Origin: a virus
DNA length: 24,609 nucleotides
Reading direction: 5' to 3' (one strand)
Virus record (IMG/VR): IMGVR_UViG_3300027969_004512
Location: 1-24,609 of that record
This document shows, piece by piece, positions 1 to 8,321 of the stretch (the first letter of the stretch is position 1; each line of letters starts with the position of its first letter). Under the pieces are notes generated by a model, which worked only from the letters and a program-made list of their open reading frames with translations, was not told the DNA's origin and made no database searches. A program made the position numbers and the translations under genes.

Positions 1-2451
1 ATCATGCTTCCAAAACAAATATTGTTCCGGCACAATTGTTCCAGGAGAAGGTGAGCCGTAAAAAGGAACAACTTTATAGAAGGTATCTGGGATGTCCGAA
101 TATCCATCATAATTCGTATCTGATAATATGACGGTAGTTCTTAATGGATTGGGTGAACCATCTCTATTCAAATAAACTCTATCTACGCGCAAATCATAAT
201 CAAATTTTAGTCCTCGACCCGACTGAACATTAGATTCTCCGACATATATAAAATCGTTAAAGTCTTCATTTATTTTCAATATTTTAATAGAATCGGATAC
301 GACTTCTCCTGTTTTTGGGTCGGTAGTTTTTCTACCATCATTATACCATTTAACATCACGCAGACTTTCAAAAACATATCGAATGCCTTCAGATTCAATA
401 CTCCAAGCCCCATGATTATATATAAGTTTAGCTACCAAAAACATAGATGGTCTTGGAGGCGCATTGTTACTTCCTAAAACTGGATTAATTATCCATAATT
501 GAGAACTATAGTCATACCAAATATCAGATTTTTTTGGTGATTTTATATTATTCAATAAAATATCAAAAGTATTGCTATCAAAGTTTGTATTAAATGCCGG
601 AAGTATTCTTAATATCGTTGCACCATCAGGAATAGCTATTGATAATACTACGGGGCCTGGAGAACCGGCAGGCGGTGCTTCGGTGGCATTTCCAGTAATA
701 TTAACAACCGTAGTCCATTTTATATTTGATTCAAAAGAAAATAGAATTATTGCCCCAGGAACAATAGCATCATTTGATGTTGGGAAATATCCAGTAGTTA
801 TAAAACTATTGTCGGTAGTTGCTCGTTTCCAAATTATATCAGATGGTCTAATATTGGATTTGTTTAATATTACATCATTTGCAAAGTTTTTTACTTCTGA
901 ACGATTTATAGTTTTTTGTAAGTATAAAGAAATAATGTCATTTGCGGCAGAAGTAAAGGTTGTCGGAACTTCCGAATAAATTTTATAATTTTCTTTAAAA
1001 AATATACCATCGTCTGAGAAAACATTTATACCTTGATAATTTCCAGTAGGATCATTTAAATCAATAAATCTGGAATGCCCAGAATATACTCTGTTTAATG
1101 CCTTTACTTTTAAAGCAGAAGTGCTTTGTAAAGGAAATATATTATAATCCTGGCCAGATACCATTCTATTTTGAGTAGCATATACCGATGGAGCACGCGC
1201 TTTAATTTGATCATTTGTTTCAGAAGGAACTGAGTTTGACAAACTTTCTTGTAAGGAGAAAGTTAATGTAAGATTTCGTTTTATGTTGCTTCGGTTATAA
1301 TATGGGACGGTTACTTTTATAAGATTCATATCTGTTGGACGAATTTGATATGATAGTCCGTTAGATGCTCTATACCAAACACGAATATTTCCAGTTGGTA
1401 CTGCGCCAAATCGACCATCAGAAAAACGAATACTAATCGTATCATTTTTTCCAGTAATTACAGAAAATATTGCTCTTACTTGCGGATCATAATTATTATA
1501 TGTTATATTTTCACTAAAAATAGCAGGAACTTTATTCCAAGAATATTGAATAGTCCCAGAATCATTAATAGATTGAACCCACACATCTGTATTATTAATT
1601 CCAGTACTAGGAATTGACAAAACATTGTTTTCAATTGGAATCGGTATATTGAAATCTATGTTAGAAAGCAATCCTTGCTTAAACATAAGAAAAAATCCAG
1701 TATTAGGGCTGGAATTTCCATTTCCATCGTTTCTATAAAGAAAGCTCAAGGCATCATAATAATCAGGAGAACGTTCATAAATTCCGCCGCCACTATCAAA
1801 ATCGCAGTTTACTATTTCAAACGGCATGGGCGTTCCACCAATAATGGAATTGAAGTTCAATTTTGCATCCGCATTGGTATTATTTAAACGATAAGATTGT
1901 GTTTTAACGCCACCAACCGTGCCATTTTTCAAAGGAACACCAAATGGTGCTGTGCTAATCGACGCACTATTTAAAACAATAATAAACCGCTCAAACCAAT
2001 CCGGATCATCTGGATTATCCCATGAAATAGTTTGACTATTAAGATTATTACCATAGCCATCATATACGTCATCATTCGTTGAGATACGAACAAGCTTTAC
2101 TAATCCTTGACCGCACTGATTACGACTAGGATTATACGAAATAAAACGAGCAAGTCTTAAAATACTATCTCGTTGTTGCGCAGTTTCCAAAAAAGATTCT
2201 CTTGCATTAATATCAGTTTTGAAAGCAAGCGTTCCGGCAATCCAAGAAATAAGATCGATAATGGCAACGAATTCAGAAGACTCAATCCAGTCATTAAAGT
2301 TTTCTGGATAGTGTCGTTTAATGTATTCTCGCAATGCTGTGTTAATAGAAGCAGGGTCAGATGCATTAAAATTAATATTGGTAAAAGCTCTATAAATAAC
2401 TTGCCAATCATTTCCTGTAAACAGATCGCTTTGTCGTATTGCCTGTGACAT
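1..2451 (-). CDS. 6: Baseplate wedge protein gp6-like (3' end outside window)
   Basis: The frame stays open from the ATG at 2451 to the window edge, giving at least 817 residues. The N-terminus closely follows T4 gp6: DLFTGNDWQVIYRAF, then DWIESSEFVAIIDLISWIAG and RDSILRLARFISYN. A later block reads SIRFSDGRFGAVPTG and RVWYRASNG, also typical of gp6. In T4, gp6 dimers bridge neighbouring wedges and form the continuous baseplate ring. AAGGA lies five bases before the ATG, and the gene starts 8 bases after the stop of the gp25 gene, so the two are cotranscribed from the late promoter upstream of gene 25. T4 gp6 has 660 residues, so this one is longer at the C-terminal side, which is cut off here. 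Identity is confident; the role of the extra C-terminal part is unknown. Confidence 0.95.
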   Translation of the reverse strand, partial: MSQAIRQSDLFTGNDWQVIYRAFTNINFNASDPASINTALREYIKRHYPENFNDWIESSEFVAIIDLISWIAGTLAFKTDINARESFLETAQQRDSILRLARFISYNPSRNQCGQGLVKLVRISTNDDVYDGYGNNLNSQTISWDNPDDPDWFERFIIVLNSASISTAPFGVPLKNGTVGGVKTQSYRLNNTNADAKLNFNSIIGGTPMPFEIVNCDFDSGGGIYERSPDYYDALSFLYRNDGNGNSSPNTGFFLMFKQGLLSNIDFNIPIPIENNVLSIPSTGINNTDVWVQSINDSGTIQYSWNKVPAIFSENITYNNYDPQVRAIFSVITGKNDTISIRFSDGRFGAVPTGNIRVWYRASNGLSYQIRPTDMNLIKVTVPYYNRSNIKRNLTLTFSLQESLSNSVPSETNDQIKARAPSVYATQNRMVSGQDYNIFPLQSTSALKVKALNRVYSGHSRFIDLNDPTGNYQGINVFSDDGIFFKENYKIYSEVPTTFTSAANDIISLYLQKTINRSEVKNFANDVILNKSNIRPSDIIWKRATTDNSFITTGYFPTSNDAIVPGAIILFSFESNIKWTTVVNITGNATEAPPAGSPGPVVLSIAIPDGATILRILPAFNTNFDSNTFDILLNNIKSPKKSDIWYDYSSQLWIINPVLGSNNAPPRPSMFLVAKLIYNHGAWSIESEGIRYVFESLRDVKWYNDGRKTTDPKTGEVVSDSIKILKINEDFNDFIYVGESNVQSGRGLKFDYDLRVDRVYLNRDGSPNPLRTTVILSDTNYDGYSDIPDTFYKVVPFYGSPSPGTIVPEQYLFWKHD

Positions 2452-2459
2452 ATTATTCC

Positions 2460-2861
2460 TTATTCAAACCCTAAATTAGTATTTTGTCTTGTATCAAAAT
2501 CAACATAGAACGTATCTACAACATCATATGGATTATATAATAACGTTAATTCTATTCGAATACCATTTCCATATGTATATACTTCAGAATTTTTAACTGT
2601 AACCCGTGAGTCAGATTCGCATACCCGCAGAGCTTCTTTCAAAACCAAATCTTTCATGTTTGGAGTCAATTGTTCCATCATATAATCCCATATTTTGCAT
2701 CCAAAATCAGGTCTCATTACTCTTTCGCCCATATGTGTATTAAAATGATTCAGTAAATCGCGTTTAATGAGATCAATATCGTAATATGTCCAATTTTTTG
2801 TTAAATTTGCCCCAATAGTGCTAAACCCTACAAAATAATTTTGACTTTTCATGATAGCCAT
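2460..2861 (-). CDS. 25: Baseplate wedge protein gp25-like
   Basis: 133 residues, almost exactly the length of T4 gp25 (132). It has the gp25/GPW fold signature: a central NHFNTHMGERVMRPDFGCKI (the 'GER..rP.fG' block), then a helical stretch and a C-terminal beta region (GIRIELTLLYNP). gp25 sits in the inner baseplate ring next to gp6 and gp53 and helps nucleate sheath assembly; the family was once called lysozyme-like, but no enzymatic role is expected. AAGGAG lies 9 bases before the ATG at 2861, and an AATAAATA late promoter core lies about 20 bases further upstream. A second ATG at codon 4 is less well placed for this ribosome binding site. It is followed at once by the gp6 gene. Confidence 0.95.
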   Translation of the reverse strand: MAIMKSQNYFVGFSTIGANLTKNWTYYDIDLIKRDLLNHFNTHMGERVMRPDFGCKIWDYMMEQLTPNMKDLVLKEALRVCESDSRVTVKNSEVYTYGNGIRIELTLLYNPYDVVDTFYVDFDTRQNTNLGFE

Positions 2862-2880
2862 ATATAAAGTCTCCTTATAA

Positions 2881-2892
2881 CCTTATTTATTG
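2881..2892 (-). promoter_or_regulatory. T4-type late promoter core for genes 25 and 6
   Basis: The minus strand reads CAATAAATAAGG, close to the T4 late core TATAAATA and the NATAAATA form described in cyanophages. Transcription would start just downstream and leave a leader carrying the AAGGAG ribosome binding site of gene 25. Confidence 0.65.
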
Positions 2893-2906
2893 TAGAGTTA
2901 AGTGCC

Positions 2907-3278
2907 ATGATAACAGACGGACAAAAAAATCAATTTTATATGATTTCCGTTAGGAATTCTAAAGGAGTAATTCTCTTTTTAGGAGGAGAAAAATCGCGAC
3001 CCCGCATGTTTGAACACCCAAAGGACGCTTTTCATTTCGATTTTGATACAGACAAATCAGAATTGGTTTCTTTTCTGGATAGATATAAAAGCGTTTTATC
3101 AAAATATGATGCAGATACAGTTTCATTTGTAATCTATGAGACTGCATTATATGAAGTAGATGTAACTGATTATGAATGGTCTACCGCATTACAACGAAAT
3201 GCTGTAAAAAAATTATCTACTATGGAAATAAGGGCATTGGGCGTAGAAAAATTTGAAATAGAAAGAAGAATGAGTTGA
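2907..3278 (+). CDS. Hypothetical protein, 123 aa
   Basis: I do not recognise this protein. It is soluble-looking, with no signal or membrane segment; it starts with a beta-rich part (QFYMISVRNSKGVILFLGG) and ends with a charged helix. It is the only plus-strand gene within the 8-kb minus-strand virion module and lies divergent from gene 25 with about 45 bases between the starts. The only ribosome-binding hint before the ATG is a weak GAG 9 bases upstream, and I see no clear promoter on this strand. Its 3' end stops just short of the convergent fibre gene. The open frame and normal amino acid composition support a real gene, but expression timing and function are unknown. Confidence 0.65.
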   Translation: MITDGQKNQFYMISVRNSKGVILFLGGEKSRPRMFEHPKDAFHFDFDTDKSELVSFLDRYKSVLSKYDADTVSFVIYETALYEVDVTDYEWSTALQRNAVKKLSTMEIRALGVEKFEIERRMS

Positions 3279-3286
3279 TGTACTTA

Positions 3287-5053
3287 TTAATTGATCTTCT
3301 TCTTAATATCCTCTATTTCTTTTCTAAGGTCTTTGATGCCTTCAATAAGAAGCGCAACTAAGTTACCATAAGAAACAGATAATAGTCCATTTTCTGTTTC
3401 ATGCACAACTTGTGGAATAGTTTCTTTAACTTCTTGTGCAATAAGGCCGATTTGTTCTGGATTACCTTGCAAATCATTTCTTGTATAAAGAACTCCGCGA
3501 AGATTATCTATTTTATCTAATGCATCTTCTATAGTACGAACATTATCTTTCAAAGATGCGTCGGATAATCCAGAAATATCGCCTGCGGCAGTAATAGCAC
3601 CATTGGTAATTATGTTTCCGTTTTCGCGGACCATTCGGATAGTCCATGTTGTAGAATTACCAACATAAACCGATGCATTTGACAAAAGGGAAACTCTTGT
3701 AAGATCAGGCGTTCCTGTACCATCGTTTGTGATGCCGCCTCCAGACCAACCAGGATTAAGCCACAGGTCGGCGGAAGGCTCTAATGCTATACTATCGTTA
3801 TTGAGGCCATTATCGGGGTCATTGGTAGTTCCAATTCTTAAGCATGATAGTTCCCAGTGAGTATTGGCATTGGCAATACCATTTGCTGCAATGTCGGCGG
3901 CGACTGCGTTTGCTACATCTGTAGCCATTCGAGCATAAGAAAAATTGTTCTGATCGTAAGTAATAAATCCACCATCACGACCACCAACAAGATTAGGAAT
4001 AGTATTAAATAGCAAATATTGCCCAGAATCAAATCTAACATTTGCGTTACTAATAGACAAATCACCAGTCATAGTGCCGCCACTAGTTGGTAGATAGGTT
4101 CCTACTGAATTTACTCTAGTTGTTAGATCGGCAATAGAATTAGATAATGCGCGGTCTCCCGCGATTCTGGCAGATATCTCAGAAGAAAGACCGGTGCTAT
4201 TATTAACAGAATTTGATAAGTCGCTAAGGTCTTGTGCAAGCAAAGCATCGGCATCAGTTCTATTTGTAATCTCTTGATTTACAATATATGTTAAATTAGT
4301 TAATCCACCATTGGTTGTATTAACTTGATCACCAATTGCATTAATCATGCCAAGTTGTGAATTATCTGCCGAAATTCTAGAATTAGTTTCGGCTACTATA
4401 GCATTCGAAAGATTAGACATCTGCGCATTAATAGAGGCAGAGGTTGTTCCTGCATTATTAATTGTATTATTAATAGAATCTATTTCTGATTGCAATATAG
4501 CATCTCTTGCTGCCCGTGCATTTGCTTCTGCCTGTAGTTGAGCAGATGATACTAGTCCGCCACTTATAGACATATTTGATAGTGCCGTATTTAAGTATGA
4601 CAATCTAACCGCATCAGTACCAATTGCGGGATCAGAATTTATAGTTAGATTAGTGGTAGTAATTCTATTTGTTACAGCAAGATTAGATAAGGTAACATTA
4701 CCAGAAGAATCTTGATTTATTATTTTTTTCCATCCAATCCCGTCATATAATTGCATAGCATTTAGGCTACTATTATATCGAATCATACCCGATGTTAAAG
4801 ATATGGATGGGTCTCCTTGCGGTAATATAAGAGAATTTCCATTATAATTAACATCAATAGTAATAATTCCATTAGAACCTTGATTAACATTTAAATCAAA
4901 GGTACTTTGATTACTATTAGTGGCAGAGTGTACTCGCTCTAACGCAGTTTTAATAATAGAAAAATTATCCCTAAACTGCTGAGATGATTGATTCACATTA
5001 GCTACAGGATAATTTTGATTATAACTTAAATTTAGACCAGTATCGATGCCCAT
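3287..5053 (-). CDS. Tail fibre-like protein with C-terminal S74 intramolecular chaperone
   Basis: 588 residues. The last ~92 (from residue 497) match the Peptidase_S74 / intramolecular chaperone family: SDASLKDNVRTIEDALDKI, then EQIGLIAQEV, LLSVSYGNLVALLIEGIKDL and a terminal coiled coil. Ser497 and Lys502 of the SD..LK motif are the expected self-cleavage dyad; in this family the chaperone trimerises the fibre and is then cut off. Residues about 150-330 are rich in L/I, N and S with heptad-like spacing (for example QLQAEANARAARDAILQSEI), fitting a trimeric fibre shaft. A Gly/Asn-rich region with GGTMTGDL follows. It is therefore a fibre or appendage that may bind the host or decorate the baseplate. 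GGCGGAAAGG precedes the ATG, and a GATAAATA late core lies 26 bases upstream. The receptor cannot be inferred. Confidence 0.85.
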   Translation of the reverse strand: MGIDTGLNLSYNQNYPVANVNQSSQQFRDNFSIIKTALERVHSATNSNQSTFDLNVNQGSNGIITIDVNYNGNSLILPQGDPSISLTSGMIRYNSSLNAMQLYDGIGWKKIINQDSSGNVTLSNLAVTNRITTTNLTINSDPAIGTDAVRLSYLNTALSNMSISGGLVSSAQLQAEANARAARDAILQSEIDSINNTINNAGTTSASINAQMSNLSNAIVAETNSRISADNSQLGMINAIGDQVNTTNGGLTNLTYIVNQEITNRTDADALLAQDLSDLSNSVNNSTGLSSEISARIAGDRALSNSIADLTTRVNSVGTYLPTSGGTMTGDLSISNANVRFDSGQYLLFNTIPNLVGGRDGGFITYDQNNFSYARMATDVANAVAADIAANGIANANTHWELSCLRIGTTNDPDNGLNNDSIALEPSADLWLNPGWSGGGITNDGTGTPDLTRVSLLSNASVYVGNSTTWTIRMVRENGNIITNGAITAAGDISGLSDASLKDNVRTIEDALDKIDNLRGVLYTRNDLQGNPEQIGLIAQEVKETIPQVVHETENGLLSVSYGNLVALLIEGIKDLRKEIEDIKKKIN

Positions 5054-5078
5054 GTGAGCCTTTCCGCCATATTATTCA

Positions 5079-5087
5079 ATATTTATC
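5079..5087 (-). promoter_or_regulatory. T4-type late promoter core for the fibre gene
   Basis: The minus strand reads GATAAATAT. The distance of about 26 bases to the fibre ATG at 5053 leaves room for a short leader containing the GGAAAGG ribosome binding site. Confidence 0.65.
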
Positions 5088-5155
5088 AGGAAGTAATATT
5101 ATTTGATGCTCGGTTATTTAAAAATGCCAAATTCTCTATAATAATAACGATTATC

Positions 5156-5241
5156 TTAATATTGTTTAAAGGTAACAGTAAGCGGAAGATCGGCTGATGC
5201 TCCATTATTGCTAATACGAACGGTAAACCTGTATGTTCCTA
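5156..5241 (-). pseudogene. Out-of-frame continuation of the Ig-like protein at 5239-5439
   Basis: After the TAG at 5239-5241 ends the upstream frame, the -1 frame continues the expected fold: TGTTVGTYRFTVRISNNG, then ASADLPLTVTFKQY and a TAA at 5156-5158. This is the usual second half of a putative Ig (He_PIG) repeat, in which 'LPPGL.I.P.TG' is followed by 'GT.YTFTV' and a final beta strand. One extra base near 5253 would join both halves into a ~94-residue protein. There is no obvious slippery heptamer, so a sequencing indel or a real inactivating deletion is more likely than programmed frameshifting. Confidence 0.7.
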
Positions 5242-5439
5242 CCGTTGTGCCCGTACAGTAGTAGGATTAATAGTAAGTCCTGGCGGCAATCCAGTATCAC
5301 TCCCCAACATTCTATAAACGGTCGATCCAACTGGATTATTAATTATAACGTTAGGAATAATTTGAAAATACGAACCCACATACATTAAAAAAGTTTGTTC
5401 CGCCAATGGTTCTAGAAATTCTATCGTTGTATCAGCCAT
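5239..5439 (-). CDS. Small Ig-like (He_PIG) tail protein, N-terminal part; frameshifted
   Basis: 66 residues in the intact frame. The N-terminus MADTTIEFLEPLAEQTFLMY leads into VYRMLGSDTGLPPGLTINP, the first half of a putative Ig repeat of the same type as in the preceding 681-residue protein. The frame then ends early, while the rest of the repeat is readable in the -1 frame down to 5156. The ATG overlaps the end of the 681-residue gene (shared ATGGCTGA), so it is translationally coupled to it and belongs to the same late operon. Such Ig-like domains are common on phage tails, capsids and fibres, where they are thought to bind cell-surface carbohydrate; that role is family knowledge, not shown here. 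Confidence 0.7.
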   Translation of the reverse strand: MADTTIEFLEPLAEQTFLMYVGSYFQIIPNVIINNPVGSTVYRMLGSDTGLPPGLTINPTTVRAQR

Positions 5440-7477
5440 TATTATTACCCGTATCGATAGTATCTTTTATTCTAAATAATTTTGAATCGTTGTATGGGTA
5501 ATAATCAAATATCAAACCATTATCAAATGAAGTTAAGTCCAGATCAAAACTTGTTTTTATAGAAATTGATTCAAATATAACTTCATATTGATCAAATAAT
5601 ACAACATGTCCTCTTCGAATTGGATCGGATGGGTCAATGGGAGATTCATCTGGCTTGTATCTTACTGCAATCTTATCTAACACCTGTTTTCCTGTTCCAG
5701 GCAGTAAATATGCTACAACGATTGCGGGAATATATCCTATAGCTGTTGAGGGATCATTATTTGATTGCGGGCATGACATCCATATTGGTAAGTTTTCGGC
5801 AGAGTTTATACCCAAAAACTTTGGATTATCCGATGGAAATTTTAGACCTAAAGCAAACTCATTGCGTATATTATTAATACTATTTGGATTTATATAAACT
5901 GGATTAGTTGCATCGGATTCTGGATAAAGCAATGGGTCTTTAACTGGATTATTATCAATAATATACCCTCCCGCTCCAGCCATGGAATCATGTACTTCTC
6001 TATATAAGACTTCATATATAACTTTTCCATTGATTATTACGTTTGCAACTTTATGATCTCCCAAAATTAAACGCATTGGTCCATTAGTAGGAGATGATCT
6101 AATATAAGAACCTACCGTATCAGCGGACCCATTTAATCCACCAATAAGATAAATTTGCAAAGAATTAGAATTTGATATTCCAAAGTTTATATCATCTCGT
6201 CTGAAATAATCAGATGTCTGTATTATTTCAGAATAATATTTTGTCATATAAGTGGCATCAAGCATTCTTATTTTAAAATAAAAATCCAAATATTGCGATG
6301 ATTTGTATTTTGATAAGACGGTGATTGAAAAATTTCTATCTTCAAAAACATTTAAAACATTTGCTCGAACTGTAAAATCATAGGTAACATTTGTATCACT
6401 AGCATGCAATAAGATGCCTTCTATATTACCGTTAGACGAATTTAATTTTAAGCCTGGAGGTAATTGTGTATTTTTAACCAGTGAATAAGAAACACTTTCC
6501 CCCGTGGTACAAATAGCATTTATTGATAAAGGAAAAGCTTGACCTTCATACAGGCTTGTTAAAAATCCGGCAGGAGTATTCCAAATTATAAGACGGAACG
6601 GCTGTAGGGACGTATTGGTCGGCTCTATGGTGATTTTAAACGTTAATGCATTTTTTGCATTACCAGACGTAATTAAATTTCCAAAAAAATCTTTCATTAA
6701 TATATTAAAATAATAATCACCGAACCGAACATCTGGTGCAACGATGCCTTCTATTAATCCAGAAGAATTTATAGAAAGACCGGATGGAATCATATTAAAT
6801 GGCGATGATAATTGCGGATTAAAAAATCTTTGAATTTCAAAAGTTGGTGGGAGGTTGGTTGGTTCAAATATATCTAATTGAAACTCAAAAAGCTTTGAGC
6901 GGGTAGAGCTACCAATAGGAATATAAGGAAATGGTGGATTTCCAGATTTAATTTTTTCAGTGGGCAATTTTCCCCAACTGGGCGGAGATGAAACCGCGTT
7001 GGATATATCAACGATAATAGAGAATTCTCTGTCTCTAACATATATTCCATCGGATATTCTAGTCGCAAACGTATAAGTTTGTGGCACAACCGACTTGGAT
7101 GATTTTAATGTTCCAGAAATTAATCCAGAATTTGATAAACTCAGACCAGAAGGGAGCGAATCATATAAAGTAGAATATGTTAATGGTTTTGTAGTATTGA
7201 TACTAATAATATCTGATTTCGAAACAACCGTATTTGATAAAACTATGTTATCGGCTTCTATAGTATAAGAAACTGATTTATTATTAACATATACATTGCT
7301 AATCGAACGTAAATCGATATTATTTCCTGCTAAATTAACTTGATTTGGCGAATTAAAATACGATCCCATAAATTGCGCAGAGTGAACCGCGTTCAATTTA
7401 ATAGATATTGCCTGATTCTCTATAATACGTGTAATATTACCAGAAGGCGTTTGCCATGTTGGATAAAAAGCAATCAT
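5432..7477 (-). CDS. Structural protein with three putative Ig (He_PIG) repeats
   Basis: 681 residues. Three repeats carry the He_PIG signature: SLPSGLSLSNSGLISGTL (residues ~100-157), IPSGLSINSSGLIEGIV (~195-285) and LPPGLKLNSSNGNIEGIL (~305-387), each followed by a YxF-type beta strand. The N-terminal ~95 and C-terminal ~290 residues match no family I know; the C-terminal part is aromatic, Pro- and Asn-rich. No signal peptide is seen. The position between a fibre and baseplate genes suggests a virion appendage. There is no Shine-Dalgarno sequence before the ATG. Instead the minus strand reads AATAAATACAAGATG, placing a late promoter core four bases before the start, so the mRNA may be leaderless. 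Confidence 0.8.
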   Translation of the reverse strand: MIAFYPTWQTPSGNITRIIENQAISIKLNAVHSAQFMGSYFNSPNQVNLAGNNIDLRSISNVYVNNKSVSYTIEADNIVLSNTVVSKSDIISINTTKPLTYSTLYDSLPSGLSLSNSGLISGTLKSSKSVVPQTYTFATRISDGIYVRDREFSIIVDISNAVSSPPSWGKLPTEKIKSGNPPFPYIPIGSSTRSKLFEFQLDIFEPTNLPPTFEIQRFFNPQLSSPFNMIPSGLSINSSGLIEGIVAPDVRFGDYYFNILMKDFFGNLITSGNAKNALTFKITIEPTNTSLQPFRLIIWNTPAGFLTSLYEGQAFPLSINAICTTGESVSYSLVKNTQLPPGLKLNSSNGNIEGILLHASDTNVTYDFTVRANVLNVFEDRNFSITVLSKYKSSQYLDFYFKIRMLDATYMTKYYSEIIQTSDYFRRDDINFGISNSNSLQIYLIGGLNGSADTVGSYIRSSPTNGPMRLILGDHKVANVIINGKVIYEVLYREVHDSMAGAGGYIIDNNPVKDPLLYPESDATNPVYINPNSINNIRNEFALGLKFPSDNPKFLGINSAENLPIWMSCPQSNNDPSTAIGYIPAIVVAYLLPGTGKQVLDKIAVRYKPDESPIDPSDPIRRGHVVLFDQYEVIFESISIKTSFDLDLTSFDNGLIFDYYPYNDSKLFRIKDTIDTGNNNG

Positions 7478-7481
7478 CTTG

Positions 7482-7490
7482 TATTTATTG
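7482..7490 (-). promoter_or_regulatory. Late promoter core directly at the start of the 681-aa gene
   Basis: The minus strand reads CAATAAATA, followed by CAAG and the ATG at 7477. With T4-like spacing the first transcribed base falls at or next to the start codon. Confidence 0.6.
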
Positions 7491-7497
7491 TAGATAT

Positions 7498-8217
7498 TTA
7501 ATATGATAGCCTATCGTCTTGTATCTTCATACGGGCATTTGATAGTTTTTCTATGTATCCCAAGTTTCTAAGAGATTTGAAAGTAAGATTTTCTGTAGAA
7601 AACTCTCCACCAGATTCTAATCCAGATTTTCTCATTTTTTTAATAGCAGCAAAAAGATCAGCAATGTCTTTCATATTTGGATTATTTTCTAGCAAATCGT
7701 CTATTTTTTCAGCATAATAACTAGTTTTAGCGATAACAGCAGAATCATTCCATGATGGTTTTTTTGCGGTAGGAGTATCTATCCATTTATTACGTAAAAT
7801 AGAGTATATACCATTTGAATTTAAATTTTCATTTAAGTCCTGAACATACAATTCAACTGATTGATTTCCAACTATTATATTATGCTGAGAATTCCAAAGA
7901 TTTTTTTTTGTTGTAAAGAAATTAGCCATTAATTCTGAGCATGGTTCTGAATTATAATCGACAATTAAATGAACATCTAGGTCACTTAAAGACGTATAAT
8001 TATACGATGCATTTGAACCGCCAAGAATAATATCTAGAACTTTCAATTTCGGCAATTCCAAGAAATCATAAAAAGCGCGTGCGATCTGCAATAAATGGAG
8101 ACGGACCATTGGAATTAATGTGGAATCTTTCCAGATTCTTGGATTAAGCTCATCGTGAAATGTGATGAACTTTTTCAATTCGTTGGGATCAATATCTTCT
8201 AGATGAATATCGGGCAT
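7498..8217 (-). CDS. Nucleotidyltransferase-like protein (pol beta superfamily)
   Basis: 239 residues. IILGGSNASYNYTSLSDLDV (residues ~63-82) has the pol-beta nucleotidyltransferase pattern: a GGS turn followed by a D-x-D pair (Asp79, Asp81). A possible third carboxylate is Glu122 in SVELYVQD. The rest is mostly helical. Members of this superfamily transfer NMP to RNA, protein or small molecules; the substrate here is unknown. The gene is the first of the minus-strand late run, and its stop lies only 20 bases before the next start codon. Its own start follows a late core directly (GATAAATAAAGTATG), again without a Shine-Dalgarno sequence. A late nucleotidyltransferase beside tail genes could be virion-associated or host-directed, but that is speculation. 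Confidence 0.75.
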   Translation of the reverse strand: MPDIHLEDIDPNELKKFITFHDELNPRIWKDSTLIPMVRLHLLQIARAFYDFLELPKLKVLDIILGGSNASYNYTSLSDLDVHLIVDYNSEPCSELMANFFTTKKNLWNSQHNIIVGNQSVELYVQDLNENLNSNGIYSILRNKWIDTPTAKKPSWNDSAVIAKTSYYAEKIDDLLENNPNMKDIADLFAAIKKMRKSGLESGGEFSTENLTFKSLRNLGYIEKLSNARMKIQDDRLSY

Positions 8218-8220
8218 ACT

Positions 8221-8229
8221 TTATTTATC
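8221..8229 (-). promoter_or_regulatory. Late promoter core directly at the start of the nucleotidyltransferase gene
   Basis: The minus strand reads GATAAATAA, then AGT and the ATG at 8217. The same twelve-base string GATAAATAAAGT precedes the start codon of the unrelated gene at 10975. Confidence 0.65.
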
Positions 8230-8321
8230 AACATAGCTTTAAAAAATATTGTAATGTCGGGGGTAGGTTTGATAAAGTTGGTTTGTGGATAAAACACAAC
8301 AAACAGGCAAAGGAAAAATAA

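Noticed and set aside
572-979. 135-codon open frame on the plus strand
   Set aside because: It lies entirely inside the gp6 homologue, has no ribosome binding site and mirrors its codons.
5245-5260. Programmed -1 frameshifting in the Ig-like gene
   Set aside because: No X-XXY-YYZ slippery heptamer and no clear downstream stem were seen.
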